From Pararge aegeria (lineage: Eukaryota > Arthropoda > Insecta > Lepidoptera > Nymphalidae): a stretch of 64,000 nt of DNA. Below, piece after piece: positions 44,736 through 56,781 of the stretch; positions within the stretch are counted from its first letter, which is position 1, and the number at the start of each line of letters is the position of its first letter. The notes under the pieces were generated by a model that was not told the DNA's origin, searched no databases, and saw only the letters and a program-made list of their open reading frames with translations. The stretch covers positions 15,649,501 to 15,713,500 of the forward strand of contig NC_053196.1 of the NCBI RefSeq assembly GCF_905163445.1. The letters run 5' to 3'. Position numbers and translations under genes: made by a program.

Positions 44736-45625
44736 CTTTGTTTATCATATACCTAATATAACTATATATACTGTTATCGGTGAAGATATTTAGAAGTATC
44801 TATAGCCAAATCGTTAGGTACATTACTAGTCAAGTACTGGATATGGACCTAACAAACTAGTGAACTCGTGTAACAATTTCAAACTACGACAAAGTACTAC
44901 AAAGCTTTTACTAGCGACGCAGAGTAGGTATCGTACAGATGGGTAACTTTGGACATGAGTGTAATGTTAAATCGGTCATCTTCATCAATTAGCATCGGTC
45001 TTGTGTGAACAGTTTCATTCATAAATTCCTTAAGTGTGGGTGTCTAAAAGCACTGCTTACGGAAGTGGATAATCAATTACGTGTTTGATTTTTTTATGAA
45101 TAAAATGATTTGCTTGGTTTGTTATTGTTGTTAACGTTCATTATTCTTTTTTTAGAATTAACAACATTATTCACAAATGTAAATACCTTTTAGTGTCTTT
45201 TAAGAAAATTAAGGAACTAATATTATCGAATTAGTCTTTCGTTTTAAAAATAAGTTATGAAACAAAACGCTGTCTAAATTTTGAAAAATGAATAATTTAT
45301 GTTTTCCAGGAATCATTGGAAAGTGAGAGAGTTAACAATAAATATGGTTTATATTTAAAGTTTACATATCAAAATAAAATAGCGTTCGTACCCATACTTA
45401 CAAAAAAATTAAAGACATATTTTGACTAATTTCGATTGCAATATTATCATTAGTATATTCAATCGCCATTATTGTTTACCTTCGAACAATGCTCTATGGC
45501 GTTGGTGATAAATAAGCGGTTCAAGTGCATAAATTCAGTAACTTATAAAAGTTTGAGTAGTGAAAGTTTAATGTGATAAGGTTAATTTATAGTTTATTCA
45601 TTCATTTTATAATGAAAGCATATTC

Positions 45626-45979
45626 GTGAGGTCTTTGGGTTCAGTGTGCCTGGAAAAAGTACTCAGAGAAAACTTTAATTTCTATCCCTATATCGTAAAA
45701 TTTGAAATCATTCGCAAAGGAAGGTGTGTACCACTGTTACAAATATCCCAAAAAAAAGGTGATAAAGTAACACGTATGTTTAATAATAAATATTACGAAA
45801 ACTATTCTTGGCTAAGCGGCTTTATACACACCAATCGATTATTTTGCTTTCCTTTTGTTTTATTGTCCAATATACGTAAAGTGTGGAATGATAAAGGATA
45901 TTGTGATCTTAATAATTTTCATAGAGACGCTAAAAACATGATATGTTGGAAAAAAATATTATCGTCATCAGTGTGCTAA
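45626..45979 (+). pseudogene. hAT/ZMYM-like transposase fragment
   Basis: An uninterrupted frame of 117 codons opening at a GTG, without an ATG. It contains RCVPLLQISQKKGDKVTRMF, YSWLSGFIHTNRLFCFPFVL, VWNDKGYCDLNNFHRDAKN and then stops. The pattern of basic/aromatic residues, WLS, LFCFPxxL, W, GYxDLNNxxxxxKxH matches the TTF-type zinc-finger N-terminal region shared by hAT-like transposases and ZMYM-type proteins. The catalytic domain is absent nearby. It is most likely a transposon remnant; a domesticated exon is possible but there is no splice or neighbour evidence. Confidence 0.55.
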
Positions 45980-47040
45980 GAAAATGCTGCCGAATGGTGT
46001 GTCATAATTTTGTGACGTAAATCAGGGTATGTACTTTTATTCAAAAAGCAGTAGATAGACGATAGTATTAAATCAATCAAAAATATAACTTTCTTAAAGT
46101 AATTTGATTATAAACCGACATATCTAAAATCTGAATTTTAATTTTACTATATGTTTGTGCTGAACACCTTGTGCATGCCCTGGGTCCAAGGGCTATGCAC
46201 GCCACTGCTGCTTGGTCCACCAATAACTACAATATAATAAAAAAAATGACAGGTTGTCAAAATAATGCCAAAACCCAAACAACAAGTATTTCTTCAAGGC
46301 TGAAGAAGACGCTTACCGATCCCACATAAGGGAAAAACGAATAGAGAGAAAACAAAGGGATCACATGTAAATATTTTAACGTGTGAATTTGTTCGACAGT
46401 AGTTTTTGACATACAGACATATAAGTTTCAACAGTGTGTTAAAATAAAATTAAATAAAAAGTTGATGTTAGGTTAGGTTTTATTTATTATGTCGCTGAAG
46501 TCTTTCCGACTCTTGTCTAAAGAACCTTCAACGGCTCACTACAACGAATCATTTGCAAAAGCCAACTTGACGTTAAAATTGCTTTTTATGTAGGCTTCTA
46601 CAATCAAATAAGTAAACATGATCAAATAGATATAGCTATTGTGAATGCCCAGGATAAGCTATAACCTAAATATTTATAAAAAATAATATATATTATATGA
46701 ACTTTATAACAAACTCTACAACTATCGTACTACGCCAACATCAATGATCTTGCTTATGCCAAAACATGCATGTGGCTTCAAGAACTTGTACTAACTTGAG
46801 GACGATTATTTGTGTATAAATTCAGAAATATAGGTACCATTACTTTAATCGCTACTCCTCAACTGTATGATTGCTGCACCGTGCCGTCCATAATGGTGTA
46901 AGCGGGTTTTAGTAGTTTATAGCGTCTCGGGACAAATTAGACCGAAACATCATAAGTCCCAAGTTTTTCGTACTTTGACGACTTGTAACATTTCACCATA
47001 AATAACTTATGATTTTTGATAACTAATACTATAAAACGTA

Positions 47041-47240
47041 AACGGTGATAGCCTAGTGGTGACGACTTCGACTTAGTTTTCACGGGGCCGAATTCGAATC
47101 CCAGCACCTGTAACTTTTCTAAGTTATGCCTGTTTTAGCAGTTAAAATATGACTTGCATATGTCTGATATTTCTCCATAATGTTTTCAAAGACGTGTGGA
47201 ATCCACCTATCTGCACTGGGCTAAGGTGGTGTAACTTTTA
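47041..47240 (+). repeat. SINE-A copy
   Basis: GGTGATAGCCTAGTGGTGAC, GAATTCGAATCCCAGCACC, GATATTTCTCCATAATG, GCACTGGGCTAAGGTGG. Closest to 44480-44735: both have GCATATG...CTGATATTTCTCC. Confidence 0.8.
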
Positions 47241-48559
47241 TAAGTGTGCGTTTTTATCAAAACAATTACAATATCACATGCTTCATCGCTGAACGAAAAC
47301 GAGATTACTACTATATCTGGACTAGCAGATAAACTAAAGAATAATCGACGATAATTTTATATGTTTCGCGATAGTTTCTGTTATAGGCCCAGAAATAAAA
47401 AAAGTTTTAATGTTTCCGAAAGCTCGTTATTATTATAAGTAACATAAGAATATAATATACGTACATCATTAATTTGTTATTGCTTCCTTGCCGGCAAACT
47501 TATGAAGCCCTACAGATTTGTCTGGTTGTCACAGATTTGAACAACCTGTTTATTGTATAACTGATCTAAGCTAATTCTAGCATTTTTTTAAATTGTAAAA
47601 TCGCATCTGGGAGTCTCTAAAATCAGCTGGGAGTCTCTAAAAACAAGCAACCTAGGACCTTGGATTTTCGACCTCCCTACTAAATACCTACGTGTACGTC
47701 GATCGGTTGAAGTGAAGATGATGATGATGAAAATAGTGTTTTTTCGGTTTTGACACTTATTTTTAAAAGCAAATCCATAAAAACATAAAAAATGAAAAGC
47801 AAATCCTTAAACATAACTCTTCATCTCAAGCAGTAGAGCGATTTCCGCGCTACGTTTTTGTTATAAAAATGTTATAAAAATTGCGAAAATTGTTTTTATC
47901 AAGACACCCGGACACTAGCCAAGTTCCAGGCAAGAATAAGCGACGCAGGCGACGCAGCTATCGTGTGTTATATTACAAAAAACATTTAGAGCCACTTTTG
48001 CCCTTTTAATAACTCTGAATCGATTTAATATAAATACATTCAGTTTGGTTTGGTTCACTTAACAAGCAACGCCTTATATTTTTGTATTCAACAAAAAGCT
48101 TCATAAAATTCTAGATTGATTCCGTTTATACTCAAAAAAACATAATAAGATTTACTTTTTTTTAATAATAGATCTTTTAAATATAATATATAGATATATA
48201 GAATAGCATAGGTTTCAAAATAGGGTCGCTTACTACAAACCAGATAAGTAAACCCAGAGTGTCTCAGCGGACGATCAAGAGAGCTTTGTTATAAAGGAGG
48301 TGTATGTCTGCGTAATTAAATTATAATGCTAAGATCCTAAGATACATTCTCTAATTATTATAATTTAAGATATACCCAACTGAAATAGACTGGTTAATTC
48401 ATAGCAAATTAAGCCGTATGATTGTAGATTTGTTGAGAACGTAGACGCCTTAATCAATTTGGGTATAACGCATTGACATAAGAAAGGACCGACCTGACAA
48501 CGCTTGAGAATTTCGTTGATTATGAGACTTCATTTCAATGGTCTATTTATTTAACATTA

Positions 48560-50053
48560 CAAGAGTTACAGGCTACTGGACTGATGATATGGTAGTGAAT
48601 TATCGCCCAATCTCTAAACTTTGCCTTGTGGCCAAAGTTTTGGAACGTATTGTATATAATCAATGCTATAATGTCCTAAAGTCGCAATTTAGTCAGAACC
48701 AACATGGTTTCTTAAAGGGTAGATCTACGGTCACAAACTTGAACTATTCTTAGATTTTCTTACTGATAAGTTAGATAGTCGTGACCAAGTTGATGCTGTA
48801 TATACTGACTATAGCAAAGCTTTTGACAGGATTGACCACATCTTGCTTCTAAAAAAACTGGCCTCCCTTGGGATCAGAGGAGATTTGTTTCGCTGGTTTT
48901 CTTCTTATATTAATAACAGACTTCAAACAGTTGTGTTAAATGGTTTTAAATCAAATTGGATGGCAGTACCGTCGGGTGTGCCCCAAGGGTCCTTGTTGGG
49001 ACCCTTTTTATTCACTATTTTTATTCATGATATCGATCTCTGCTTTATACATTCAAAATTTTTACTTTTTGCTGATGACTTGAAGGTATTTCGTACAGTC
49101 AATAATGTTAAAGATGCGGAACTTTTACAAGCTGACTTGTTTAGATTAGATGATTACTGCATTCAAAATAAACTTGATCTTAATGTCTTTAAGTGTAACT
49201 CTATATCTTTTACTAGGAAAAGGGAACCTTTTCTCTATGACTACATTTTAAAACATCAAAACCTTAACAGAACTGATATTATAAGAGATCTCGGGGTACT
49301 CCTCGACACTTAACTAATTTTTGATTATCATATAGATGCTATTGTGACCAAAGCATTTAAAGCTTTAGGTTTTATTATACGTGTTAGTAAACCATTCAAA
49401 AAAATGAAAACCATCAAAATCCTCTACTGTTCACTGGTCCGTAGTCAACTAGAGTATGCTTGCCAAATATGGAATCCTGCGTATCACATTTATATCAATA
49501 AATTAGAAAGTATTCAAAAGAAATTTATTAGATTCCTTAAGCACAAATTTCACCTTCCTAAAACTTCCTACGAAATATCATGTTCGGATTTACACCTTGT
49601 ACCCCTTCATACACGTAGACACATTGCCGACGTTTGTCTCTTACTTAACATTGTTAGAGGGTCAATAGATAGTCCGGAATTACTTACTAAGTTAGATTTA
49701 TTTGTACCCTCGCGATTACCTAGGCATAAAAAGATTCTGCACGTACCCTTAACTAAAACTAAGAATAGATTTAATTACTTTATAATCCGTGTCTCTCGCC
49801 TTCTTAACTCTGTTTACAATGACCCCGAAATTGACTTATTTTATGGTAATATGAATAGTGTACGTCGCAACTTAGTAGATAAACTGTTGCATGCTAGGTA
49901 AACTTAACACTTTGTTTTAGTTTGCTGCGTTTTTGCTGGGTTCTATCAGGTACCCTTGTTTATATAAGACTTTCAATCAATCTGTTAACTAGTTAGTATC
50001 TACAACTGTTGGTTTTCCAATTAAAGAAAAAATAAAATAAAATAAAATAAAAT
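48560..50053 (+). mobile_element. Jockey/CR1-like non-LTR retrotransposon, 5'-truncated
   Basis: Best-preserved retroelement in the window. It carries the reverse transcriptase from YRPIS onward, a C-terminal region, a short 3' UTR and a tail of TAAAA repeats (about 50033-50053). There is no endonuclease or ORF1, so it is truncated at the 5' end. Confidence 0.85.
48590..49901 (+). pseudogene. Reverse transcriptase of the non-LTR element, disrupted
   Basis: Three consecutive frames read as one protein. 48590-48750 gives NYRPISKLCLVAKVLERIV and QHGFLKGRSTVTNL (fingers). After a frameshift near 48745 comes FLDFLTDKLDSRDQVDAVYT, DYSKAFDRIDH, SGVPQGSLLGPFLF (motif B) and LFADDLK (catalytic FADD). 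A TAA stop at 49312 follows GVLLDT. The frame then resumes at 49344 with KTIKILYCSLVRSQLEYACQ and IQKKFIRFL, ending RNLVDKLLHAR and a stop at 49901. The catalytic residues are present but one frameshift and one stop make it inactive. Clade placement (Jockey/CR1 group) is by motif only. Confidence 0.88.
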
Positions 50054-50154
50054 AAATGACGGACCATGCACATGGTCCGTTATTAAACAGAGTAACTCGC
50101 AGGGTATGCAGGGAACACGTCCTTCAAAATGTCGTAACCTGAGGCGTAAGTATT

Positions 50155-50275
50155 AAGCATCAAATGCCTGTAATTACACCGGTAACCACGCCCTTTACAT
50201 CCGAACACAGCAATGGTGAAAGATGCATGGCAGTTGTAGTTTCGCGGATAAGCTCTGTCGAAATACGCACTACTT
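50155..50275. repeat. Repeat E fragment
   Basis: CCGGTAACCACGCCCTTTAC, AGCTCTGTCGAAATACG. Confidence 0.55.
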
Positions 50276-50292
50276 CTACTAAAAATGTATTA

Positions 50293-50460
50293 AAAGAAGA
50301 AGAAGAAATACTTTATTACACACAAACATCAAAATATACATAAAGTAAATAAACAAAAGAATAGGAATTGTAGGCATGCAAAGGCGGCCTTATTGCTGCA
50401 AGCAATCTCTTACAGGCAACCTCTGGCAGAAGGAAAAGCTGCAAGAGAGCGGGATAGTGC
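50293..50460 (-). repeat. Non-LTR 3' tail (AAGGCC family)
   Basis: AGAAGAAGAAGAAATACTTT, GCATGCAAAGGCGGCCTTAT, GCAAGCAATCTCTTACAGGC. Confidence 0.7.
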
Positions 50461-50974
50461 AATTATATATACATATATATTCGAAAAATAAAAATTATTT
50501 TTATGCAGACTTGTCCGTTGATTTTTAATTTACAGTTAACGTTTTACGTTGGTAGCTTATAGATTTTTTAAACTTGTTTTTATAAGTGCAATACGATCGC
50601 ATAGTAGCTTTCAGTAGATAATATTTATTCTATGATAAATATTAAACGCTGTATCTTTACATATATATCTATAGCACACCGTCTATATTTTCACCAAAGA
50701 CAAACATAGAGCAACGGATATTAGATATTCATGGAAAGCTGAGACCGAGTTAACTGTTGTATCCACGTTAGCGTGCCTCGGAGCATCCTTTATGGGTAAT
50801 CTTAGCTTTAATGAAGTATTAACATAATTAAAGTCATTACACTGCATTTTGTTTACGGAAATAGAAAGCAATTATAAAATACCACCAAGCCCAAAGGGTA
50901 ACATTATCTTATTGTAGCTCATTTTAATAGTAGTTTTATCTATGATGTGAGATGAGTTTTTTTTTTAATGTTAA

Positions 50975-51390
50975 GACTAGTGCTTGAGCGCAATCACACC
51001 CGATGATGAGGCCTAAGATGGAGCGCGCTTGCCAAGAAGATGCCTATTCACTCTTGTTTTGTAGGAACCAATATTATAGTTATCGGGAAAGACGGAAGCC
51101 GGGAGGATGCCTTGCAGTTCGATGGTAGAGAGTTGAAGAAGGAACCAAATAAAATAGTTCCTGAGCAAACCTTACGAAATATATCTTACGGAATACCCAA
51201 AGACAGGCAACTTTGTGATAACAAACAGAATACCGGATTAATTTTGTCGTGGGTTTATCTTAGATAAGGGTGCGTTTAGAATCCTCACAGATTAAGTTTT
51301 AAGTGTATGAATAAAGTTATCGCCATGTTTACACATGTGCAATGTATTTTTTATGTAATGTATGACAGAAATTTTTGACTTTGACTTTAA
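50975..51390 (+). repeat. Repeat M joined to a diverged repeat I
   Basis: 50975-51120 matches repeat M (GGCCTAAGATGGAGCGCGCT, AAGAAGATGCCTATTCACTC). 51190-51390 looks like repeat I read backward (GGGTGCGTTTAGAATCCTCA, ATGAATAAAGTTATCGCCAT, ATTTTTGACTTTGACTTT). Confidence 0.5.
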
Positions 51391-52136
51391 AATTGGTCCA
51401 ATGGTTAGTATATTCCACCGCCGGTAGGTTATTAGTTTGATTCTCGCATCGGTTTAAGAACTGTCGAAAAATTGGTGGTATTTTTGAGAGCCTGTTAAAC
51501 CCTGATGGTTAAAATGCTCTTAAAACACCAAAAAATAAGTGTAACGATAATTTTTATTCAAGGTAAGCAGAAATAAAGCCATTTACGTTGAAAAAAAAGA
51601 GTGATAATTAAAAATAATATTTACCACCGGCCAAATTAAACTTGATAAAAATATTTCGCAGAGCTTCGTTACGCGCTGTGAATATAAAATAGCGAAAAAA
51701 GAATGCCTCTGAATTTTTACTTTCTCGTTTTAATATACCCACTCGTATCGCGGGAAATAAAATATTGGAAGCGCTTCAAGCGATGGAAATTCAAGGATAT
51801 ATATTTTAAATGCTCATTTGAATGTAAAATGTGCCAGTGGATAATTTGCGAGGCAATTATATTGGCGGAAAAAACAACAAAAGAATTAAGGCTAGAAAGA
51901 ATTTTAAACGAGGTTCCTTTGACGCATTATCCTTGTCATATTAATATTCTTAGCGTTTAAGAGAAGAATAATGTGTTATATGTTGTAGATAAGATGTTTT
52001 TTTAGAACGAAGTTCCTTATCGCGCGTTACACGCTCGGAGCGGGTGGAAGCTAGACCGAAAGAAGTTTTAAAAGAACATTTTTAAATATATTTTTTTTTA
52101 AATGGGCACAGATATAACTCAAATAAAAAAAATTAA

Positions 52137-52240
52137 AAAAAATACTACGACAATACACACATCGCCATTTAGCTCCAAAGCAAGCATTACGGGTACTTAC
52201 GTGAATATTTTTAATGAATAATATACATACATATTTATAA
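52137..52240 (-). repeat. SINE-B tail fragment
   Basis: ACTACGACAATACACACATC, then AATATACATACATATTTATA. It stops exactly where the Helitron at 52241 begins. Confidence 0.7.
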
Positions 52241-52468
52241 CTAGCGAACCCTCGCCACTTCGTCCGCGTATGAGTCAATCGAGAAGCTTGAATATATCTG
52301 ATGCTTACATCATAATCATCGTGGCTAGCCATGCTACCTTCTATTATGTTACGTGGTATACTGAGTTAGTAATTTGTCATTATTTTAGTTGATACATACA
52401 TATATACATACATACATACATACATACATCCATCCTCACAAACTTTCGCATTTAAAATATTAGTAGGA
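52241..52468 (-). mobile_element. Complete short Helitron (228 bp)
   Basis: Minus strand: TC end at 52468 with CCTACTAATATTTTAAATGC, CTAG end at 52241-52244, A at 52240 and T at 52469 outside. Contains CCTCGCCACTTCGTCCGCG near the 3' end and a CATA tetranucleotide run at 52396-52428. Confidence 0.75.
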
Positions 52469-52497
52469 TGGTACTCATACATTCAATCGTTGTCCCA

Positions 52498-53058
52498 TAT
52501 GCCTTGTGACTTGCTGTTATCTGTGAGGAGTATGTCCTTTATCTCCGACAAAATTTATCAGATCCTTATTAAAATAAGACAATACATGGTTGATAGTATA
52601 CACTTTCAAATAAAAAAAGAATTATTAAAATCGGTTCAAATTTAACGGAGCTATGAAGTAAAATTGTTAAAATTTTCATCCCATTTCCCGGAGGAAAGTT
52701 ATCGGGATAAAAAGTATCTCATATGTTGACCCGGAATATCAGATTTGGTATAGCGGTATACCAAATTTTATTTGAATCCATTCAGTAGTTATCACGTGAT
52801 GCCCGGACTGACACAAATTAAATAAAAATCTGTTTTGGACTGTCGGTCTATTATTTTTCGTGGTATACTTGCGACTTGCGGTTATTTATGAAGAGTTATG
52901 TCCTCTATCTATTCGATAATATGTATAATATATTATCGATAAATAAGACAATAAATGCTTAATAGTATAACCCTTTCAAATAAAAAAAGAATTACATAAA
53001 TCAGTTCTTATTTAACGGAGCTATGAAGTAGAATTGATAAAAAATTTCATCCTATTTC
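52498..53058. repeat. Direct duplication of Helitron-type interior
   Basis: 52498-52688 and 52861-53058 share TTATTTAACGGAGCTATGAA-type sequence (first copy AATTTAACGGAGCTATGAAG), CTTTCAAATAAAAAAAGAAT and GACTTGC.GTTAT. Both resemble the interior of the Helitrons at 9972 and 37234. Between them lies CATTCAGTAGTTATCACGTG. Confidence 0.65.
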
Positions 53059-53100
53059 CATTTAAAGTCATATAATTTAAGTTTAGTCAAATTTTCGTCA

Positions 53101-53384
53101 AATTGACGGCCTAGTGGCGCAGCGGGCAGCGACCCTGCTTTCTGAGTCCAAGGCCGTGGGTTCGATTCCCACAACTGGAGAATGTTTGTGTGATGAACAT
53201 GAATGTTTTTCAGTGTCTGGGTGTTTATCTGTATATTATAAGTATTTATGTGTATTATATTCATAAAAAAATATTCACCAGCTATCTCAGTACCCATAAC
53301 ACAAGCTACGCTTACTTTGGGGCTAGATGGCGATGTGTGTATTGTCGTAGTATATTTATTTATATTTTTATTTATTTATTTTAA
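53101..53384 (+). repeat. SINE-B copy, full length, good state
   Basis: GGCGCAGCGGGCAGCGACCC, GGGTTCGATTCCCACAACTG, TGAACATGAATGTTTTTCAG, ACACAAGCTACGCTTACTTT, tail TATTTATTTAT. Confidence 0.9.
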
Positions 53385-53516
53385 TAGGCACAGAGATTGC
53401 ACATTTAGATGCGTACATTACATGAAAAGTATGACTTAGAAGTGAGTTGATGGCGATAACTAAATTCGTCAACTTAAAACTAAAGCTGCAAGGGTTCCAA
53501 ACGCGCCCTGGTCATT
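53385..53516 (+). repeat. Repeat I fragment
   Basis: AATAGGCACAGAGATTGCAC, TAGAAGTGAGTTGATGGCGA, GTTCCAAACGCGCCCTGGTC. Confidence 0.7.
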
Positions 53517-53855
53517 TATTATAACAGTGAATAAGTATGGATGCGGATACATTAAAATGGATTCAAGTATTTTTTGGTCCTCCAATATCCTTTTAACCAG
53601 TACGCCGCAAAGCCTTCGACTCAATGCGGAGGGGTCTGTTTCCGGTTCCTTTTTTACCCGCTCCCTTATTATGTTGACCCTTTCCATTACACGCTACTCG
53701 GAAATTCCGATTCGATGGCTTGGTAAACATTTCATTTCCCAATTATTGGTGTTCAAGATTAATGGACGACATTTGAATGAAGAAAAAACTCGTATGAATT
53801 AAAAGGTGGGCCCAGCTGTGGACCTCAACCGGTTGATATAATGATGATGATGATA

Positions 53856-53935
53856 GGTTAGCCCGCTATCATCTTAGGCTGTATCATTACTCACCATCTG
53901 ATAAGATTTCAATTAGGGCTTGTAGTGGAAATAAA
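53856..53935 (+). repeat. SINE-C fragment, inverted orientation
   Basis: GGTTAGCCCGCTATCATCTT, GGCTGTATCATTACTCACCA; a GATGATGATGAT run precedes it. Confidence 0.55.
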
Positions 53936-54016
53936 CTATCAACTTCATCCGGTTTGTTTCGATTTTTTAATCTTTCGTGAATATATTTTGATGCGGTTTT
54001 GTAAAGTATATTTATA

Positions 54017-54401
54017 CTAGCCATCCCGCGCGACCGTGTCCGCGGGAGTCAAACTAAAAAGATAGACATATGCTGTCCCGGAATTTTTTTTAGAACTTTA
54101 AAAGGGGAACAATTTTGTCATCATTGATTTTAACGAAACTTTAACCGGTTACGCAGCGCACGCTGCGGCCTTCCGCAGCGTGCGCTGTCTGGTCTCAAAA
54201 AGAAAAAACTCCGATTTCGAAACGTTTTTCATTGGTTCGATGCTCCATTTGGTCTTATCGTGATGATACATAGCCTTTAGCCTTCCTCGATAAATGGGCT
54301 ATCTAACACTGAAAGATTTTCCAAATCAGTCAAGTAGTTCCTGAGATCATCGCGTTCAAGTAAAACAAACAAACTCTTCAGCTTTATATGTTAGTGTAAG
54401 A
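54017..54401 (-). mobile_element. Complete Helitron-like family L element (385 bp)
   Basis: Minus strand starts TCTTACACTAACATATAAAG (54401) and ends CTAG (54017), with A 54016 and T 54402 outside. It carries a GC-only 15-bp stem with 4-nt loop (CAGCGCACGCTGCGG at 54154-54168 with 54173-54187). Confidence 0.75.
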
Positions 54402-54466
54402 TTACAAAAAAAGGAAAAATATATCGCAAGCAGTGAAAGCACTCTATCTAGGACTTAAGAATCGAC

Positions 54467-55296
54467 TTAAGACCGAGCTCGATTTCTGGACGCATCCCTA
54501 ACTTTTCAGAGTCATTTGCATTTAAAGCAATCAAATATCACTTATTCTACGGTAAAGTCAAAGTCAAAGTCAAATATTTCTTTATTCAAATAGGCACATA
54601 GATGGCACTTTTGATGCGTATATTACATGTAAAATATGACAAAGGAGTGAGTGTTGTTGTTAAAACTAAAGCTACGAGGGTTCCAAACGCGCCCTGGTCT
54701 AAGAAGAAGCCCACAACAAACTTGCCGGTTGTTATTTTTTTTTCGTTATCACCATCTCACATTGACATTTAAAAACTATTAAAGTAGCAACCTGGTTAGA
54801 GCAATAATTTACACCCAAGCATTTTTATCGTTAACGTAGTCCTTAATACTATAATAGGACTTTTCTATAAGCTTACGTTTAATACAAACTTTGAACTTTT
54901 TCAGAGACATCTCCAAGATATCCACTGGTAAATTTATTGTAAAATAGTATACAATTTCCTTTAAATGAATTACTTATTTTACGTAGTCTAGTATATTGCA
55001 CTGCAAATTTATTTTTGCTCTAATGTTCTATTACAGTCACATTTTCTCTTAAATTTAGAAATATTTTTGTGAACATACACTAAATTTTCAAATATGTATT
55101 GGCAAAAAACTGTCATTATCTTTACATCTTTAAATTTATCAATATAAAGGAAAACATGATGTGGAAACCTGTACGTTTGAGGGTCTGAGACCTTACGAGA
55201 TGCTTGTGAACCCTACCAATTCGTATTTCCCTTAAGCCCTTCTCATTCTGAGAAGGACCCGTGCCCTTTAGTGGGCCGGTAATTTGTTGATGGTTT
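54467..55296 (+). repeat. SINE-A copy split by repeat I
   Basis: 5' part 54467-54555 (CCGAGCTCGATTTCTGGACG, TATCACTTATTCTACGGTAAA-type) and 3' part 55147-55296 (GGAAAACATGATGTGGAAAC, GTGCCCTTTAGTGGGCCGG). The join GGTAAA/GGAAAACAT is the normal SINE-A sequence. Confidence 0.8.
54556..55146 (+). repeat. Repeat I-type non-LTR 3' region, unoccupied copy
   Basis: GTCAAAGTCAAAGTCAAATA to ATCAATATAAA; TAAAG on both sides is a likely short target duplication. It keeps CACATTGACATTTAAAAAC uninterrupted, where the copy at 11522 has a Helitron. Confidence 0.85.
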
Positions 55297-55827
55297 TTTT
55301 TTTTTTTTTGTTAACAATCATGCTTTTTTTCAGTAATAAAGGGCTTTATTATTATTATTATTATTATTTAATTGGTTGATGATATTTGACAGTAATTCAT
55401 TAGAAGCCATATATTTTTATTCACTTCATTTACAATATCCATTTCCATATTAACGCAACTTGGGGATAATATACGAACAAATAGGGTTAATATCGGAATA
55501 AATAGGGTCAATATTGAAAAAAGGGAGGCGAGCGAGCAAGGTATAAGATCCTTTCATATTAAGCCGCAGATTTATGGGGTTGAGGTCATTAGCAAGCCAG
55601 AGATTAAGAGTTTGTAGGAAAAGGTTTTTCGATGATAAATTTGTAAATAATCGAGCCTTAACTTTGTGGGCAAAAAGTACAATAAATAAACAAAAAAAAA
55701 TCTTACATATATAAATAAAAAAAAAGCCTTTTATTTCTTCATTCATTTACATAGTTCTTATTTTACAGAGATATAATAATTAAATAAAAAAAACTACATA
55801 TATACGGTTTACGTACATGTTAGTGAA

Positions 55828-56090
55828 ATTCAAAATTCAAAATTCATTTATTTCAAGAAGGCCTAATATAAGCACTTTTGAAACGTCAAGTCTGTCTGTT
55901 TGTAGTGATTCTACCACCGGTTCGGAAGGCAGATTCTACCGAGAAGAAGCCGGCAAGAAACTCAGCAGTTGCTCTTTTCCAACATTAACAATTTACATTT
56001 TGCATTTTAACATTCATTTTTCTATCTTGTGAGAGCTGAAAGCGGAGCCGGATGCTTCCAAGCAACCTTGTCATTAAAAAAATCATCAAT
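55828..56090 (+). repeat. Repeat G
   Basis: AAAATTCATTTATTTCAAGA, TCTACCACCGGTTCGGAAGG, CGGAGCCGGATGCTTCCAAG. Confidence 0.75.
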
Positions 56091-56453
56091 TGTATAGTAA
56101 ACCTCGCTGTAATAAATGTGTTTTAACAAATTCATTAAACTTGTGCATTGGGAGGTCCAAAATCACCTTGATAGTAATATCTACTTTTTATATTGGTAAA
56201 CTTCAGGCTATACCAAAGCGCTAGTCTAAGAATAATCGCAATAACTAACCAAGTTTATACCTAATCGACGTTTATATTTAAAACCGGTGATAGCGCATTT
56301 GGTAGGAGCTCGACTGCACTTTCGGGGAGCCGAGTTCGAATCCCAGAACGCACTTCTAACTTTTCTAAGTTATGTGCGTTTTAAGTAATTAAAATAGCAC
56401 TTGCTTCACCGGTACAGGAAAACATCGTAAGGAAACCTGTATGCCTGAGAGTT

Positions 56454-56692
56454 TGAAAAGTTTATTTGTTATATTTGTTTATATAACATCAACATTACAA
56501 CTTATTTGTTAAATACTTACGTAAAAATATTGTTATAAGTCACAACAGAACATATCGCTAGTGAGCACACTAAGCTGAGCTTGTTATTGTGCGCGCTAGC
56601 AAGTATCGATTTGTCAGTACTTTTTACCGAAAAAATCTAAAATTAATAATGATGATAGTGTTACATTATATTATTATCACTTATTCTAGGCG

Positions 56693-56781
<89 letters not shown>

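Noticed and set aside
53469..53802. Frames on both strands (72 and 91 codons)
   Set aside because: No motifs. They partly overlap the end of a repeat I fragment and sit in otherwise unrecognised intron.
56589..56780. Frame with a long VC repeat
   Set aside because: It is translation of the GT microsatellite.
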